A stretch of 64,000 bases of DNA from Flavonifractor hominis (GTDB lineage: Bacteria; Bacillota; Clostridia; Oscillospirales; Oscillospiraceae): positions 124,001 through 188,000 of the forward strand of contig NZ_JBBMFT010000005.1 of the NCBI RefSeq assembly GCF_040095835.1, given 5' to 3'. Numbering within the stretch: the first letter of the stretch is position 1; every line of letters starts with the position of its first letter. This document shows, in pieces, positions 40,437-48,731 of the stretch. The position numbers were made by a program, and so were the translations under genes. Below the pieces are notes generated by a model. It saw only the letters and a list, made by a program, of their open reading frames with translations. It ran no database searches and was not told the DNA's origin.

Positions 40437-43061
40437 ATGAGAAACCTCAAGAAGGCTCTCTCCCTGGTGCTGGCCTCCGCTACGCTGGTCGGCATGGTTT
40501 CTGTCGGCGCCAGCGCTGCGGACTTCACCGATAAAGAGAGCATCACCAACGCTGAGGCTGTTGAGATGGTCAGCACCCTCGGCATCATCAACGGCCTGCC
40601 CGACGGCTCCTACGGCCCCGACCAGCTGGTCGACCGTGCGTCCATGGCCAAGATGATCACTCTGGCCCTGAACGGTGGCGCTGAGCCTGTCCTGGGCACC
40701 AAGACCACCCCCACCTACTCCGACATCAAGGGCACCTGGGCTGAGACCTACATCGAGTACTGCTCCAGCATGGGCATCATCGCTGGCGACGGTCAGGGCC
40801 GCTTCAACCCCACTGGCAACATCACCGGCTCTCAGGCCGCTAAGATGCTGCTGGTCGCCCTGGGCTACGACAGCACCGTGTTTGGTTTCACCGGCGCTGA
40901 CTGGGAGATCAACACCAACCGTGAGGCCAACGACGCTGGTCTGTATGACGGTCTGGAGGGCCTGCAGGCTTCTGCTCCTCTGTCCCGTGACGACGCCGCT
41001 CAGATGATCTACAACGCTCTGAACGCCTACATCATGGAGAAGACCCCCACCAAGAACAGCGACGGCACCACTTCCTACACCTACTCCCTGTCCAAGAACA
41101 CCACCCTGCTGAGCCAGAAGTTCGGCGCTAAGGTGTTCGTGGGTACCTTCGACGGCAACGCCAACTCCCTGAGCCTGAAGGACGGCTATGTCCAGGTCAC
41201 TGGCAAGCTGACCACCGAGACTGAGGGCAGCAACAGCGCTTCCTTCCCCGCTGAGATCGCTATCTCCAACATCGGCGAGGAGTACAAGGTTATCTTCAAG
41301 GACGGCACCGGCGGCGTGGCCAACCAGCCCGACTCCAAGGACACCATCTATGGCGTCTACAAGACCGACGGTGTGAGCGTGGTTAACGCCACTCCCGACC
41401 AGATCTCCACCAGCTACACCACCGCTGGCAAGATCAAGGTTGACGGCACTACTTACAGCGTGATCGACGCTACCAACGATGCCACCACCGCCGTGGTTCG
41501 CAACTTCGGCGCCAAGGAGGAGATCGTGGTTGACGCTGACGCTTCCGAGTCTGCCACCAGCTTCAAGACCTACAAGGCTGCCTTCGAGTCTCTGGCCGGC
41601 CAGAACGGCAACAGCGTGAAGTTCATCCTGAACTCCGACGGCAAGATCACCAAGGCTTACCTGACCGAGTACACCCTGGGCACCGTGACTGCTAAGAACA
41701 GCGAGAAGGTCACCATCTCCGGCGTGGGCGCCATCGAGATCGAGGACAACGACATCTACGCTGACATCGCCAAGAACGACGTGGTCGTGGTTTCCAAGCT
41801 GTATGACGGCGACAACACCCAGTACGTCGTGACCAAGGCTGAGTCCGTCTCCGGCAAGGTCACCGGCTACACCGCCAACAACGCTGACACCTCCTCCAAG
41901 GTCGTGCTGGACGGCACCACCTATGAGGTGTACAACAAGGCTGCTATGCCCGCTTCCGTGGCCGGCGACACCGGTACCACCAAGTTCGGCACCAGCGACA
42001 TCAACGCTGACTACACCCTGTACCTGGTGAACGGCTTCGTGGCCGCCGCTGTGAAGACCAGCGAGACCGCCAGCAACTACTCCCTGGTTGTTGACAAGAA
42101 CGACGGTTCTGTCGACAGCACCCTGAGCCCCCTGAAGGTCGTTGTCATGGCTGCCGACGGCACCAAGACCACTCTGACCGTCAGCGACAAGAGCCCCAGC
42201 AAGACCATTGCCGAGGGTGACATCGTCACCTGGACCGGCGAGGCTTCCAGCGCTAAGGTCACCGTGAAGGCTGCCTACTCTGACGCCAAGACCAGCACTG
42301 TGAACTTCTACAACAAGACCGCCAAGACCCTCGAGGGCACCGTCACTGCTGCTGACTGCGTGCTGTTCGCTGAGGTCAGCGACAAGGGCGTGGATGTGAC
42401 CGGTTCTTCCTACAAGGCCTACAACATCCGTTCTCTGGGCGACATCAAGACCAACGACGTGAAGTACACCGCCGTGACCGTGGACGGCAAGGTTGTGGCC
42501 GCGTTCATCGACCTGGCTACTGAGCCTTCCGGCGCCACCTCCAGCGCTGTGTACGGCATCGTGACCGCCAACAAGGGCGTTGTTGAGATCGGCGACGGCG
42601 AGTACTACAACCAGTACAGCGTGTGGACTGGTGCTGAGAGCACTGTCAACATCCTGGCCACCGGCAGCAACGACACCCTGTCCGTGGGCGACCTGGTGAA
42701 GTACAACCCCACCTCCGACGACACCTACTCTGACAACACCGTCTTCACCCGCAACGGCGCCATCGGCACCAAGATCTATGTGAAGAGCTACGATGAGTCC
42801 GAGCAGCTGCTGACCTACTACACCTCCGTGGAGAAGAAGGACGGCGCTTATGTCGGCAGCGGCGACGCTGTGACCAAGGCTGTGGACGACGATGTGAAGA
42901 TCGTTTACGTCAACGCTGACGGCAACAAGGCTGGCGACGAGATCGGCATCAACGCTTTCGACTCCATCAACGGCTACGCTAACGCCATCATCGTGACCGA
43001 CACCGATGGCATCGTGACCACCATCCTGGTGGAGACCAGCGGCGAGTGCGACATCGTGTAA
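40437..43061 (+). CDS. Major S-layer protein with N-terminal SLH domains
   Basis: 874 residues from ATG at 40437, preceded by GAAGGAGGC. Signal peptide (1-24, SVGASAAD), three SLH repeats (about 25-205: FTDKESIT, YSDIKGTWAETYIEY, LSRDDAAQMIYNALN), then about 650 residues rich in Thr, Ser, Ala, Val and Asp, typical of S-layer lattice domains. Codon use is strongly restricted (GCT, TCC, AAC, AAG and CTG dominate) compared with neighbours, which indicates very high expression. It is probably the main surface-array protein or an abundant paralogue. It has its own promoter and terminator. Confidence 0.85.
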   Translation: MRNLKKALSLVLASATLVGMVSVGASAADFTDKESITNAEAVEMVSTLGIINGLPDGSYGPDQLVDRASMAKMITLALNGGAEPVLGTKTTPTYSDIKGTWAETYIEYCSSMGIIAGDGQGRFNPTGNITGSQAAKMLLVALGYDSTVFGFTGADWEINTNREANDAGLYDGLEGLQASAPLSRDDAAQMIYNALNAYIMEKTPTKNSDGTTSYTYSLSKNTTLLSQKFGAKVFVGTFDGNANSLSLKDGYVQVTGKLTTETEGSNSASFPAEIAISNIGEEYKVIFKDGTGGVANQPDSKDTIYGVYKTDGVSVVNATPDQISTSYTTAGKIKVDGTTYSVIDATNDATTAVVRNFGAKEEIVVDADASESATSFKTYKAAFESLAGQNGNSVKFILNSDGKITKAYLTEYTLGTVTAKNSEKVTISGVGAIEIEDNDIYADIAKNDVVVVSKLYDGDNTQYVVTKAESVSGKVTGYTANNADTSSKVVLDGTTYEVYNKAAMPASVAGDTGTTKFGTSDINADYTLYLVNGFVAAAVKTSETASNYSLVVDKNDGSVDSTLSPLKVVVMAADGTKTTLTVSDKSPSKTIAEGDIVTWTGEASSAKVTVKAAYSDAKTSTVNFYNKTAKTLEGTVTAADCVLFAEVSDKGVDVTGSSYKAYNIRSLGDIKTNDVKYTAVTVDGKVVAAFIDLATEPSGATSSAVYGIVTANKGVVEIGDGEYYNQYSVWTGAESTVNILATGSNDTLSVGDLVKYNPTSDDTYSDNTVFTRNGAIGTKIYVKSYDESEQLLTYYTSVEKKDGAYVGSGDAVTKAVDDDVKIVYVNADGNKAGDEIGINAFDSINGYANAIIVTDTDGIVTTILVETSGECDIV

Positions 43062-43097
43062 TCGTTCCTGGAACGAATACCGAGTCAAACGAAACGT

Positions 43098-43132
43098 AAA
43101 AAAGGACCGCCCCATTTGGGGCGGTCCTTTTT
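43098..43132. terminator. Bidirectional terminator after the S-layer gene
   Basis: A6 GGACCGCCCC, ATTT, then the complement and T6. It serves the S-layer gene and the convergent minus-strand gene. Confidence 0.92.
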
Positions 43133-43551
43133 TATTTGCGCAGGGCGGCGTAGTGATAGGTCTGGCCGGAACGGTTGGCCCGGGCGTCGCTGTGGGGAGT
43201 GGAGATGTGAAAACCAGAGGCGGTGAGGGCGATCACACTTTCCTTGCTGCTGGTCACCGGCCGGCCGGAAAAGGCCAGGCCGCCATAGGTGTAGTGATAG
43301 GATTCCACCGTACCCGCGATGCCGCTGTCGGTACAGGAATACACCGCCGCAGGGGCAAAGCCCAGGTTGATGTCCCGCTCTTCCGTGTCGTCGCCAGTGT
43401 AGGAGCCGAAGACCACCAGGGCGCCCAGGTCGGTGTCCAGCTGCTTGAGGGCGGCGTCCAGCGTGGCCAGGTCCTCGTTGAAATCGGTGCGGAGGAAGCT
43501 GTCCTCCGGCTCCCACTGGTGCAGATGATAATGTTCGGTATAATTTGCCAT
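43132..43551 (-). CDS. Hypothetical protein with phage-tail-like N-terminus
   Basis: 139 residues without signal peptide or membrane segment. The start YTEHYHLHQWEPEDSFLRTD and the following short helix (LATLDAALKQLDTDL) resemble the N-termini of short tail-fibre-like or trimeric proteins in this bacterial group. The rest is beta-rich with Gly/Ser/Thr, compatible with a fibre head. No phage genes are nearby. It ends within a shared terminator. Function unknown. Confidence 0.7.
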   Translation of the reverse strand: MANYTEHYHLHQWEPEDSFLRTDFNEDLATLDAALKQLDTDLGALVVFGSYTGDDTEERDINLGFAPAAVYSCTDSGIAGTVESYHYTYGGLAFSGRPVTSSKESVIALTASGFHISTPHSDARANRSGQTYHYAALRK

Positions 43552-43616
43552 ACGAATCCCTCCTTACTGAGGGCGGGTTTGGTCCCAAGGTTGTACACAA
43601 CCGGACAACCAATTGT

Positions 43617-43673
43617 GGAAAAAAGAAACGCAGCGGCCTGTCTCTGGAAAGAGGCGGGCCGCTGCGGCGCATT
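43617..43673 (-). terminator. Minus-strand terminator after the membrane protein gene
   Basis: CGCAGCGGCC (43629-43638) pairs with GGCCGCTGCG (43657-43666), followed on the minus strand by TTTCTTTTTT. Confidence 0.8.
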
Positions 43674-44162
43674 TCAGGCGGAAAGATCGGTAAACAGGAT
43701 CCCAACAGGGGGCCGGAAGGACCAGAACAGGATGGCCGCCCCCAGCAGCACCAGGGCCAGCAGAGCCACGAATCGGAGCGCGGGCGCCTGGATGGGCGCC
43801 CAGATGCAGGGCAGCACGAAAAAGGCGGCCATGAGCAACACATAGAGGGCCACATCAAAAAACAGCGAGTCCCCGCCCAGGGCCACGTGATAGACATAGC
43901 CCACCACCAGCATGGCCGCGCAGAGCAGCACCAGCGCCAGGGCCCGGGAGGCAAAGCGCTCCGGCTCCCGGCGGCAGAGCAGCAGGGCGGAGACCAGGCA
44001 CGGCCAGTACAGCAGCTTCAGGTGCTCCCAGAGGCTCTCGTTGACGGGAGAGAAGAGGGCCGTCACCGGGTTGGGGAACAGGGCGTGGACAAAGTGCAGG
44101 CAGGAGCCCAGCAGGGTGGCGACGGCAAAAAACAGCAGCGTGCTTTTGTTCAGGCGCGACAT
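43674..44162 (-). CDS. DUF6512-like integral membrane protein
   Basis: 162 residues from ATG at 44162 (GGGGG upstream); a longer ORF to 44327 has no start signal. Four to five membrane helices. The segment LFSPVNESLWEHLKLLYWP near residue 40 is the conserved core of small clostridial membrane proteins of the DUF6512 type. It has no known function. It is monocistronic, with its own terminator, and divergent from spoIVB. Confidence 0.75.
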   Translation of the reverse strand: MSRLNKSTLLFFAVATLLGSCLHFVHALFPNPVTALFSPVNESLWEHLKLLYWPCLVSALLLCRREPERFASRALALVLLCAAMLVVGYVYHVALGGDSLFFDVALYVLLMAAFFVLPCIWAPIQAPALRFVALLALVLLGAAILFWSFRPPVGILFTDLSA

Positions 44163-44422
44163 AGCGCATACCCCCTTTTCCTTCTTATAAAGAAGATATG
44201 TACGGCGCATGCAAACAGACCAAAAACAGTAAAAAACGGCATTGCAAAAAGAGTTTGCCACCCATACGGCCGCAACGACCGCCGCGCGGGAAGTGGAAAG
44301 CCCTTCCAAGGCAAAACAGCGTTTCATTCCCAGAGACCGCGGCGCGGATTTTGGTCATATTAACATCAGGCGCGGCGGCGCGTCGTTTTTGTGATCCAGA
44401 TCAAAAAAACAGAGGTGGTTGC

Positions 44423-45460
44423 ATGAAGGTGGAACAAAAAGGGGGGCGCCGGCAAGCGGCGCTCCTGGCGGCGGTGGTGTTCATGCTGAGCGCGTGGGGA
44501 TTGGCCGCCCCCGCCCGGGCCGCGGAGATCCCTGAGACGGTGATCCCCATGGGCCGGACGGTGGGGATCAAACTTTTTTCCGACGGCGTGATGGTGGTGG
44601 GCTTTTCGGCGGTGGACGCCTCTGACGGCGCCCATACCCCCGCCCAGGACTGCGGACTGAAGGAGGGGGACATCATCACCCACATCAACCGGGAAGAAGT
44701 GGACAGCATTGAGGAAGTGCAGAGCGTGCTCCAGGAGGTGGCCGGCCAGAGCATGAGCATCCGGGCCCTGCGGGACGACAAGACCATACAGCTTACCGCT
44801 CAGGCCGTCCAGTGCAGCAGCGACGGGCAGTACAAGCTGGGGGCCTGGATCCGGGACTCCATGGCGGGCATCGGTACGCTGACCTTCTGCGATCCCGACT
44901 CGGGCGTCTTCGGCGCGCTGGGCCACGGCATCAACGATGTGGATACGTCCAGACTCATGCCCCTGCAGTCGGGCTCCATCCTCTATTCCGAAGTGACCAA
45001 CATCCAGAAAGGGGAAAAGGGGGCACCCGGACAGCTTCAGGGGGCGTTCCAGATCGACCGGGACCTGGGTGAGCTCTACGCCAACACCGACCGGGGTGTG
45101 TTCGGCACCCTGGCCGGGGAAGAGCTGACCCAGGGGCTGGAGGCGGTGCCTGTGGCCACCCGCAGCCAGGTCCACACCGGCGCGGCCACCATCCGCTCCA
45201 ACATCGCCGGGGACCAGGTGCAGGACTACGATGTGGAAATCGTGCGCATCTACCCCGAGGGAGAGAATGACACCCGGAACCTGATGCTCAAGGTCACCGA
45301 CCCGGAGCTGCTGGAGGCCACCGGCGGCATCGTCCAGGGCATGAGCGGCTCGCCCATCCTCCAGGACGGCAGGCTGGTGGGCGCCGTGACCCACGTGCTG
45401 GTCAATGATCCAACTCAAGGATACGGCATTTTGATCGAAACTATGCTGGAGGGCGCCTAA
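44423..45460 (+). CDS. spoIVB: Sporulation peptidase SpoIVB
   Basis: 345 residues from ATG at 44423 (AGAGGTGG upstream). A membrane-spanning signal (about 10-33), a PDZ domain (about 50-125, GLKEGDIITHINREEV) and an S55 serine peptidase domain: His in FGALGHGIND, Ser in GMSGSPILQDG, Asp near VLVNDP. In Bacillus SpoIVB is secreted from the forespore and triggers pro-sigma-K processing. It lies directly upstream of spo0A, the conserved order in spore formers. Confidence 0.93.
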   Translation: MKVEQKGGRRQAALLAAVVFMLSAWGLAAPARAAEIPETVIPMGRTVGIKLFSDGVMVVGFSAVDASDGAHTPAQDCGLKEGDIITHINREEVDSIEEVQSVLQEVAGQSMSIRALRDDKTIQLTAQAVQCSSDGQYKLGAWIRDSMAGIGTLTFCDPDSGVFGALGHGINDVDTSRLMPLQSGSILYSEVTNIQKGEKGAPGQLQGAFQIDRDLGELYANTDRGVFGTLAGEELTQGLEAVPVATRSQVHTGAATIRSNIAGDQVQDYDVEIVRIYPEGENDTRNLMLKVTDPELLEATGGIVQGMSGSPILQDGRLVGAVTHVLVNDPTQGYGILIETMLEGA

Positions 45461-45464
45461 GAAC

Positions 45465-45499
45465 AAAGCAGCCCACACCGTTTCGGTGTGGGCTGCTTT
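45465..45499 (+). terminator. Terminator of spoIVB
   Basis: AAAGCAGCCCACACCG, TTT, then the complement ending GCTTT: a 16-bp perfect stem 4 bp after the stop codon. Confidence 0.88.
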
Positions 45500-45530
45500 G
45501 TCTGTGGGACCGGTTCCGATCCGCGGCTGG

Positions 45531-45626
45531 CTGGAAAGGATTCGCCAGTTACTGGAAACTGCTTCCATACACTGGAAAAAGAAAAGGGCCCGAACGGGTG
45601 CTGGAAAGGGCCGGAAAGGGTGGAAG
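45531..45626 (+). promoter_or_regulatory. Phased CTGGAAA repeats upstream of spo0A
   Basis: CTGGAAA occurs at 45531, 45552, 45572 and 45601, followed by CCGGAAA at 45611 and GTGGAAG at 45620. Steps are 21, 20, 29, 10 and 9 bp, close to whole helical turns. An inverted copy (TTTCCAG) is at 45682. GTCGAA/TGTCGA sequences resembling 0A boxes lie at about 45648-45664. A possible promoter (TTGCGT, 17 bp, TAAATT at 45697-45725) follows. The 340-bp gap holds no credible gene. Confidence 0.5.
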
Positions 45627-45800
45627 GTTGTCCAAAAAGCGGGTGAAAAGTCGAACGGTGTCGAGGAGAAATAACCATAAATTTCCAGTAAAACCCTTGC
45701 GTTCGCTGTCTGATTATGGTAAATTATAGGCAACCGGTAAGCAGCCTTGGCCAGGCTGGCAAACGCTGCGCAGGGCGACCTGCGGGAAAGGGTGTCAAGA

Positions 45801-46559
45801 GTGGAAAGCAGGAAGAGAGTTATGATGGCCGACGCCAGCGAGGAATTCCGCCGTCTGTTTGCGGGAGCCCTGGCGGAAGAGAGCGACCTGGAATTGGTGG
45901 GGGAGACCGGCGACGGGGCCGATACGACCCGCCTGGTACAGGAGACGGAGCCGGACGTACTGGTGATGGATCTGGTCCTGGCCCGGATGGACGGGCTGGA
46001 AGTGCTGGGCGAGCTGGCGGAGCTGGAAAAGCGGCCCAAAGTGCTGATCATGTCCGGCTTTGCCCGGGGCAATATGGCGGAACTGGCCGCATCTGCGGGT
46101 GCGGATTATTATATGATGAAGCCCTGCCGCATGTCGGCGCTGATGGAGCGCATCCGTCAGATGGCCGGCGGAGAGGGCGAGGAGAAGGGCCGGAGCATCC
46201 GGGAGGAAAACCTGGAGAGCACCGTCACCTCCATCATCCACGACATCGGCGTGCCCGCCCACATCAAGGGCTACCAGTATCTGCGGGAGGCCATCCTGAT
46301 CGCGGTGGAGGACATGGAGGTCATCAACGCGGTGACCAAGATCCTCTATCCGGAGGTGGCCAAGCGCTTCGGCACCACGGCCTCCCGGGTGGAGCGGGCC
46401 ATCCGCCACGCCATCGAGGTGGCCTGGGACCGGGGCGATTTGGAGACGCTGCAAAAATACTTCGGCTACACCGTGAGCAACGCCAAGGGCAAGCCCACCA
46501 ACAGCGAATTCATCGCCATGATCGCCGATCGGCTCCAGCTGCAGCGCAAAGAGCGCTGA
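45801..46559 (+). CDS. spo0A: Stage 0 sporulation regulator Spo0A
   Basis: 252 residues from GTG at 45801 with AAAGGGTG upstream, giving MESRKRVMMADASEEF. Receiver domain with phosphoacceptor Asp in VLVMDLVLARMDG and Lys in MMKPCRM, then the highly conserved Spo0A DNA-binding domain (SIIHDIGVPAHIKGYQYLRE, TTASRVERAIRHAIEVAWDRG, KPTNSEFIAM). It is the master switch for sporulation. The acidic pocket has Ala where Bacillus has a second Asp, and the Pro after the phospho-Asp loop is missing, so the receiver is diverged although the DNA-binding domain is not. Confidence 0.95.
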   Translation: MESRKRVMMADASEEFRRLFAGALAEESDLELVGETGDGADTTRLVQETEPDVLVMDLVLARMDGLEVLGELAELEKRPKVLIMSGFARGNMAELAASAGADYYMMKPCRMSALMERIRQMAGGEGEEKGRSIREENLESTVTSIIHDIGVPAHIKGYQYLREAILIAVEDMEVINAVTKILYPEVAKRFGTTASRVERAIRHAIEVAWDRGDLETLQKYFGYTVSNAKGKPTNSEFIAMIADRLQLQRKER

Positions 46560-46563
46560 CCCG

Positions 46564-46600
46564 ACGCCCGCGGCCCCGCCAGACACGGGGCCGCGGGCGT
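46564..46600 (+). terminator. Hairpin after spo0A without T tract
   Basis: ACGCCCGCGGCCCCG and its complement form a perfect 15-bp stem with a 7-nt loop, followed by AAAAGG rather than T residues. Confidence 0.5.
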
Positions 46601-46646
46601 AAAAGGTAGGGGGAAAACAGGGGTGGGAAACTGTGGGGTATGACCG

Positions 46647-46675
46647 TTGACAAACCAAACGCTTTGGACTAGAAT
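46647..46675 (+). promoter_or_regulatory. Sigma-A promoter of lrgAB
   Basis: TTGACA, a 17-bp spacer and TAGAAT, 37 bp before the lrgA start. Confidence 0.75.
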
Positions 46676-46712
46676 TACCTGCGTTCGTTAGAAACAGGAG
46701 GCGAGTCCAAAG

Positions 46713-47078
46713 TTGAAGATCATCTGTCAGATCGGCGTCATTTTCGCCGTGTGCTGGGTCAGCCAGATCATAGAGGCGATCCTTCCCTTCGCGTTTCCCG
46801 CCAGCGTCATCGGCATGATCCTGCTGCTGGTGCTGCTCATCAGCGGTGTGGTCCGGCTGGAGCACATCCGGGAAAAAGCGGATTTCCTGTTGGCCAACAT
46901 GGCCTTTTTCTTTTTGCCCGCAGGGGTGAGCATCCTCAATTATGTGGATGTGCTCCAGAGCTGCGCGGTGCAGCTGGTGATCATCTGCCTGATCACCATG
47001 GTGCTTACCTTCGGGGCCACCGCCCTGAGCATCCGCGCCACCCTGCGCATGCTGGAGAGGAGGAAAAAGCATGGCTGA
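46713..47078 (+). CDS. lrgA: CidA/LrgA family holin-like membrane protein
   Basis: 121 residues from TTG at 46713, with AGGAGG 10 bp upstream. Four membrane helices. The conserved FPASVIGMILLLVLL and ANMAFFFLPAGVSI segments define the family. LrgA/CidA proteins are holin-like or take part in pyruvate or fermentation-product transport with their LrgB partner. It overlaps lrgB by 8 bp, an invariable pairing. Confidence 0.92.
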   Translation: MKIICQIGVIFAVCWVSQIIEAILPFAFPASVIGMILLLVLLISGVVRLEHIREKADFLLANMAFFFLPAGVSILNYVDVLQSCAVQLVIICLITMVLTFGATALSIRATLRMLERRKKHG

Positions 47079-47751
47079 ACTGACCGCTTCCCCCTTCTTC
47101 GGGATCGCCCTGAGTATCGTCGCCTTCTGGATCGGCGTCAAAATCCAGAAAAAAACAGGCCTTACGGCCTGTAACCCCCTGCTGATCGCCATCGTGCTGG
47201 TCATCGGGGTGCTGCTGCTGTTCCACATCTCCTATGAGGATTATGACCAGGGCGGCAGCCTTATAAACCTGTTTCTCTCCCCCGCCACCGCCTGCCTGGC
47301 CGTGGCCATCTACGGCAAGCTGCGCATCCTCAAGCACAACTGGCTGCCCATCCTGGTGGGGTGCACCGTGGGCTCCGCCGTGTCCATGGGCAGCGTCTGG
47401 CTGCTCTGCCGGCTCTTCGGGCTGGATGAGGCGGTCACGGCCTCCCTGCTGCCCAAGTCGGTGACCACCCCCATCGCCACCAGCATCGCCCAGATGCACG
47501 GCGGCATCGTCCCCATCACGGTGGTGGCCGTCATCCTCACCGGTATCTTCGGCAGCATCAGCGCGCCGCTGCTCATCCGGCTGTTCCGCGTCAAAGACCC
47601 CATGACCGCCGGGCTGGCCATCGGCGCCTGCTCCCACGCGGTGGGTACCTCCAAGGCCCTGGAGCTGGGGGAGACCGAGGGCGCCATGAGCGGACTGGCC
47701 ATCGGGATCTGCGGGGTCATCACCGTGGTGCTCTCCCTGATCTTCTTTTAA
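47071..47751 (+). CDS. lrgB: LrgB/CidB family membrane protein
   Basis: 226 residues with about seven membrane helices. LLPKSVTTPIATSIAQ and GACSHAVGTSKALELGE, family patterns, are the diagnostic LrgB motifs. It works with LrgA in control of autolysis or in pyruvate uptake. The last 4 bp overlap the convergent TetR gene, with no terminator between them, so the two transcripts run into each other. Confidence 0.93.
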   Translation: MAELTASPFFGIALSIVAFWIGVKIQKKTGLTACNPLLIAIVLVIGVLLLFHISYEDYDQGGSLINLFLSPATACLAVAIYGKLRILKHNWLPILVGCTVGSAVSMGSVWLLCRLFGLDEAVTASLLPKSVTTPIATSIAQMHGGIVPITVVAVILTGIFGSISAPLLIRLFRVKDPMTAGLAIGACSHAVGTSKALELGETEGAMSGLAIGICGVITVVLSLIFF

Positions 47752-48302
47752 TCCCCCGGGGCGGCAAACCGCTCCGCCGCCCGGCGGAACTCCCCGTCCA
47801 GCAGGCGGCTCACCCGCGCCACGATCTGTTCCGGGTCCTCCCGCATGTCGGAGGAGAGCCAGCTCATCAGGATGCCGGACAGGGCGTACATGTAAAAATC
47901 AATGAGAAAATCCAGATCCGCCGCATCCAGGTTCAGGTCCTGGGTGCGCTGGGCAAAGGCGGTGGACACCAGGGAACGGGTCAGGCTGAAAAACTGGCAG
48001 TCCAGGTGGTCCCGCCCGCTGGAGCGGAACACGTGATACACCGTCACGTGGTTCTCCTGGGCATAGTGGAAGGCGGCCAGCAGGGCCTGCTGCCAGCTCT
48101 CCGTGCCCTGGAGGGCCTGCTCGGTCTCATGCTCCAGAAGCCAGCGCAGCAGATCGTATATGTCCTGAAAGTGGTAGTAGAAGGTCTGACGGTTGACCTG
48201 ACAGTCCTCCACGATCTCCTTGACCGTAATGTCGTCCAGAAACTTCTTTTGCAGCAGCCGCTTGAGCGAAGCCGCCAGGGCCAGCTTGGTACTGGGTGCC
48301 AA
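47748..48302 (-). CDS. TetR family regulator
   Basis: 184 residues if TTG at 48302 is used (GGGAGGTGAGG at good distance); the GTG at 48311 abuts the binding site. The N-terminal helix-turn-helix (DITVKEIVEDCQVNRQTFYYHFQDIYDLL, a pattern) and the C-terminal helical domain resemble the DhaS-like TetR_C_8 group. It overlaps lrgB tail to tail. Its target is unknown; lrgAB control is possible but no operator is visible. Confidence 0.85.
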   Translation of the reverse strand: MAPSTKLALAASLKRLLQKKFLDDITVKEIVEDCQVNRQTFYYHFQDIYDLLRWLLEHETEQALQGTESWQQALLAAFHYAQENHVTVYHVFRSSGRDHLDCQFFSLTRSLVSTAFAQRTQDLNLDAADLDFLIDFYMYALSGILMSWLSSDMREDPEQIVARVSRLLDGEFRRAAERFAAPGD

Positions 48303-48438
48303 CCGCCTCACCTCCCGGTTCCGAATTTCATAGGACCCAACTGGGAATCATTATAGCACACCAGAAGCGGCAATTGCAATCCCAGCCAAATTGTGCTAAG
48401 ATGTTGGCTGTTGATGCAACAAGAGGAGGCAACCGGAC

Positions 48439-48690
48439 ATGAAGATCGAATACCGCCCCAAAGGGGTCTGCTCCCAGCATATGACGGTGGAGGTAGAGGA
48501 CGGCGTGATCCGTTCCTGCCAGATCCAGGGCGGGTGCAATGGCAATCTGCAGGGGATCTCCCGGCTGGTGGAGGGCATGACGGTGGAGGAGGCCGTGCGC
48601 CGGATGGAAGGCATCCGCTGCGGCTTCAAATCCACCTCCTGCCCCGACCAGCTGGCCCACGCGCTGCGTGAGGCCCTGCCGGAGGCGTAA
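48439..48690 (+). CDS. TSCPD domain protein (TIGR03905-like)
   Basis: 83 residues. CNGNLQGISRLVEGM and KSTSCPDQLA are the diagnostic TSCPD features, with conserved cysteines suited to metal binding. The domain occurs alone or at the C-terminus of adenosylcobalamin-dependent ribonucleotide reductases, where it may bind zinc. Its role as a stand-alone protein is unknown. AGAGGAGG precedes the ATG. It is monocistronic. Confidence 0.9.
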   Translation: MKIEYRPKGVCSQHMTVEVEDGVIRSCQIQGGCNGNLQGISRLVEGMTVEEAVRRMEGIRCGFKSTSCPDQLAHALREALPEA

Positions 48691-48727
48691 AAAAAGCGGG
48701 ACTGCTTGTGCAGTCCCGCTTTTTTGT
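48689..48727. terminator. Bidirectional terminator
   Basis: AAAAAGCGGGACTGC, TTGT, then the complement with T6. It sits between the convergent TSCPD gene and the carboxypeptidase gene. Confidence 0.92.
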
Positions 48728-48731
48728 TTTC

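Noticed and set aside
40404..43115. Long minus-strand ORF over the S-layer gene
   Set aside because: Artefact of the strict codon use of the real S-layer gene, which avoids stop codons on the opposite strand.
45486..45674. Small ORF between spoIVB and spo0A
   Set aside because: It starts inside the spoIVB terminator and owes its Gly/Lys-rich product to the CTGGAAA repeats; no ribosome binding site.
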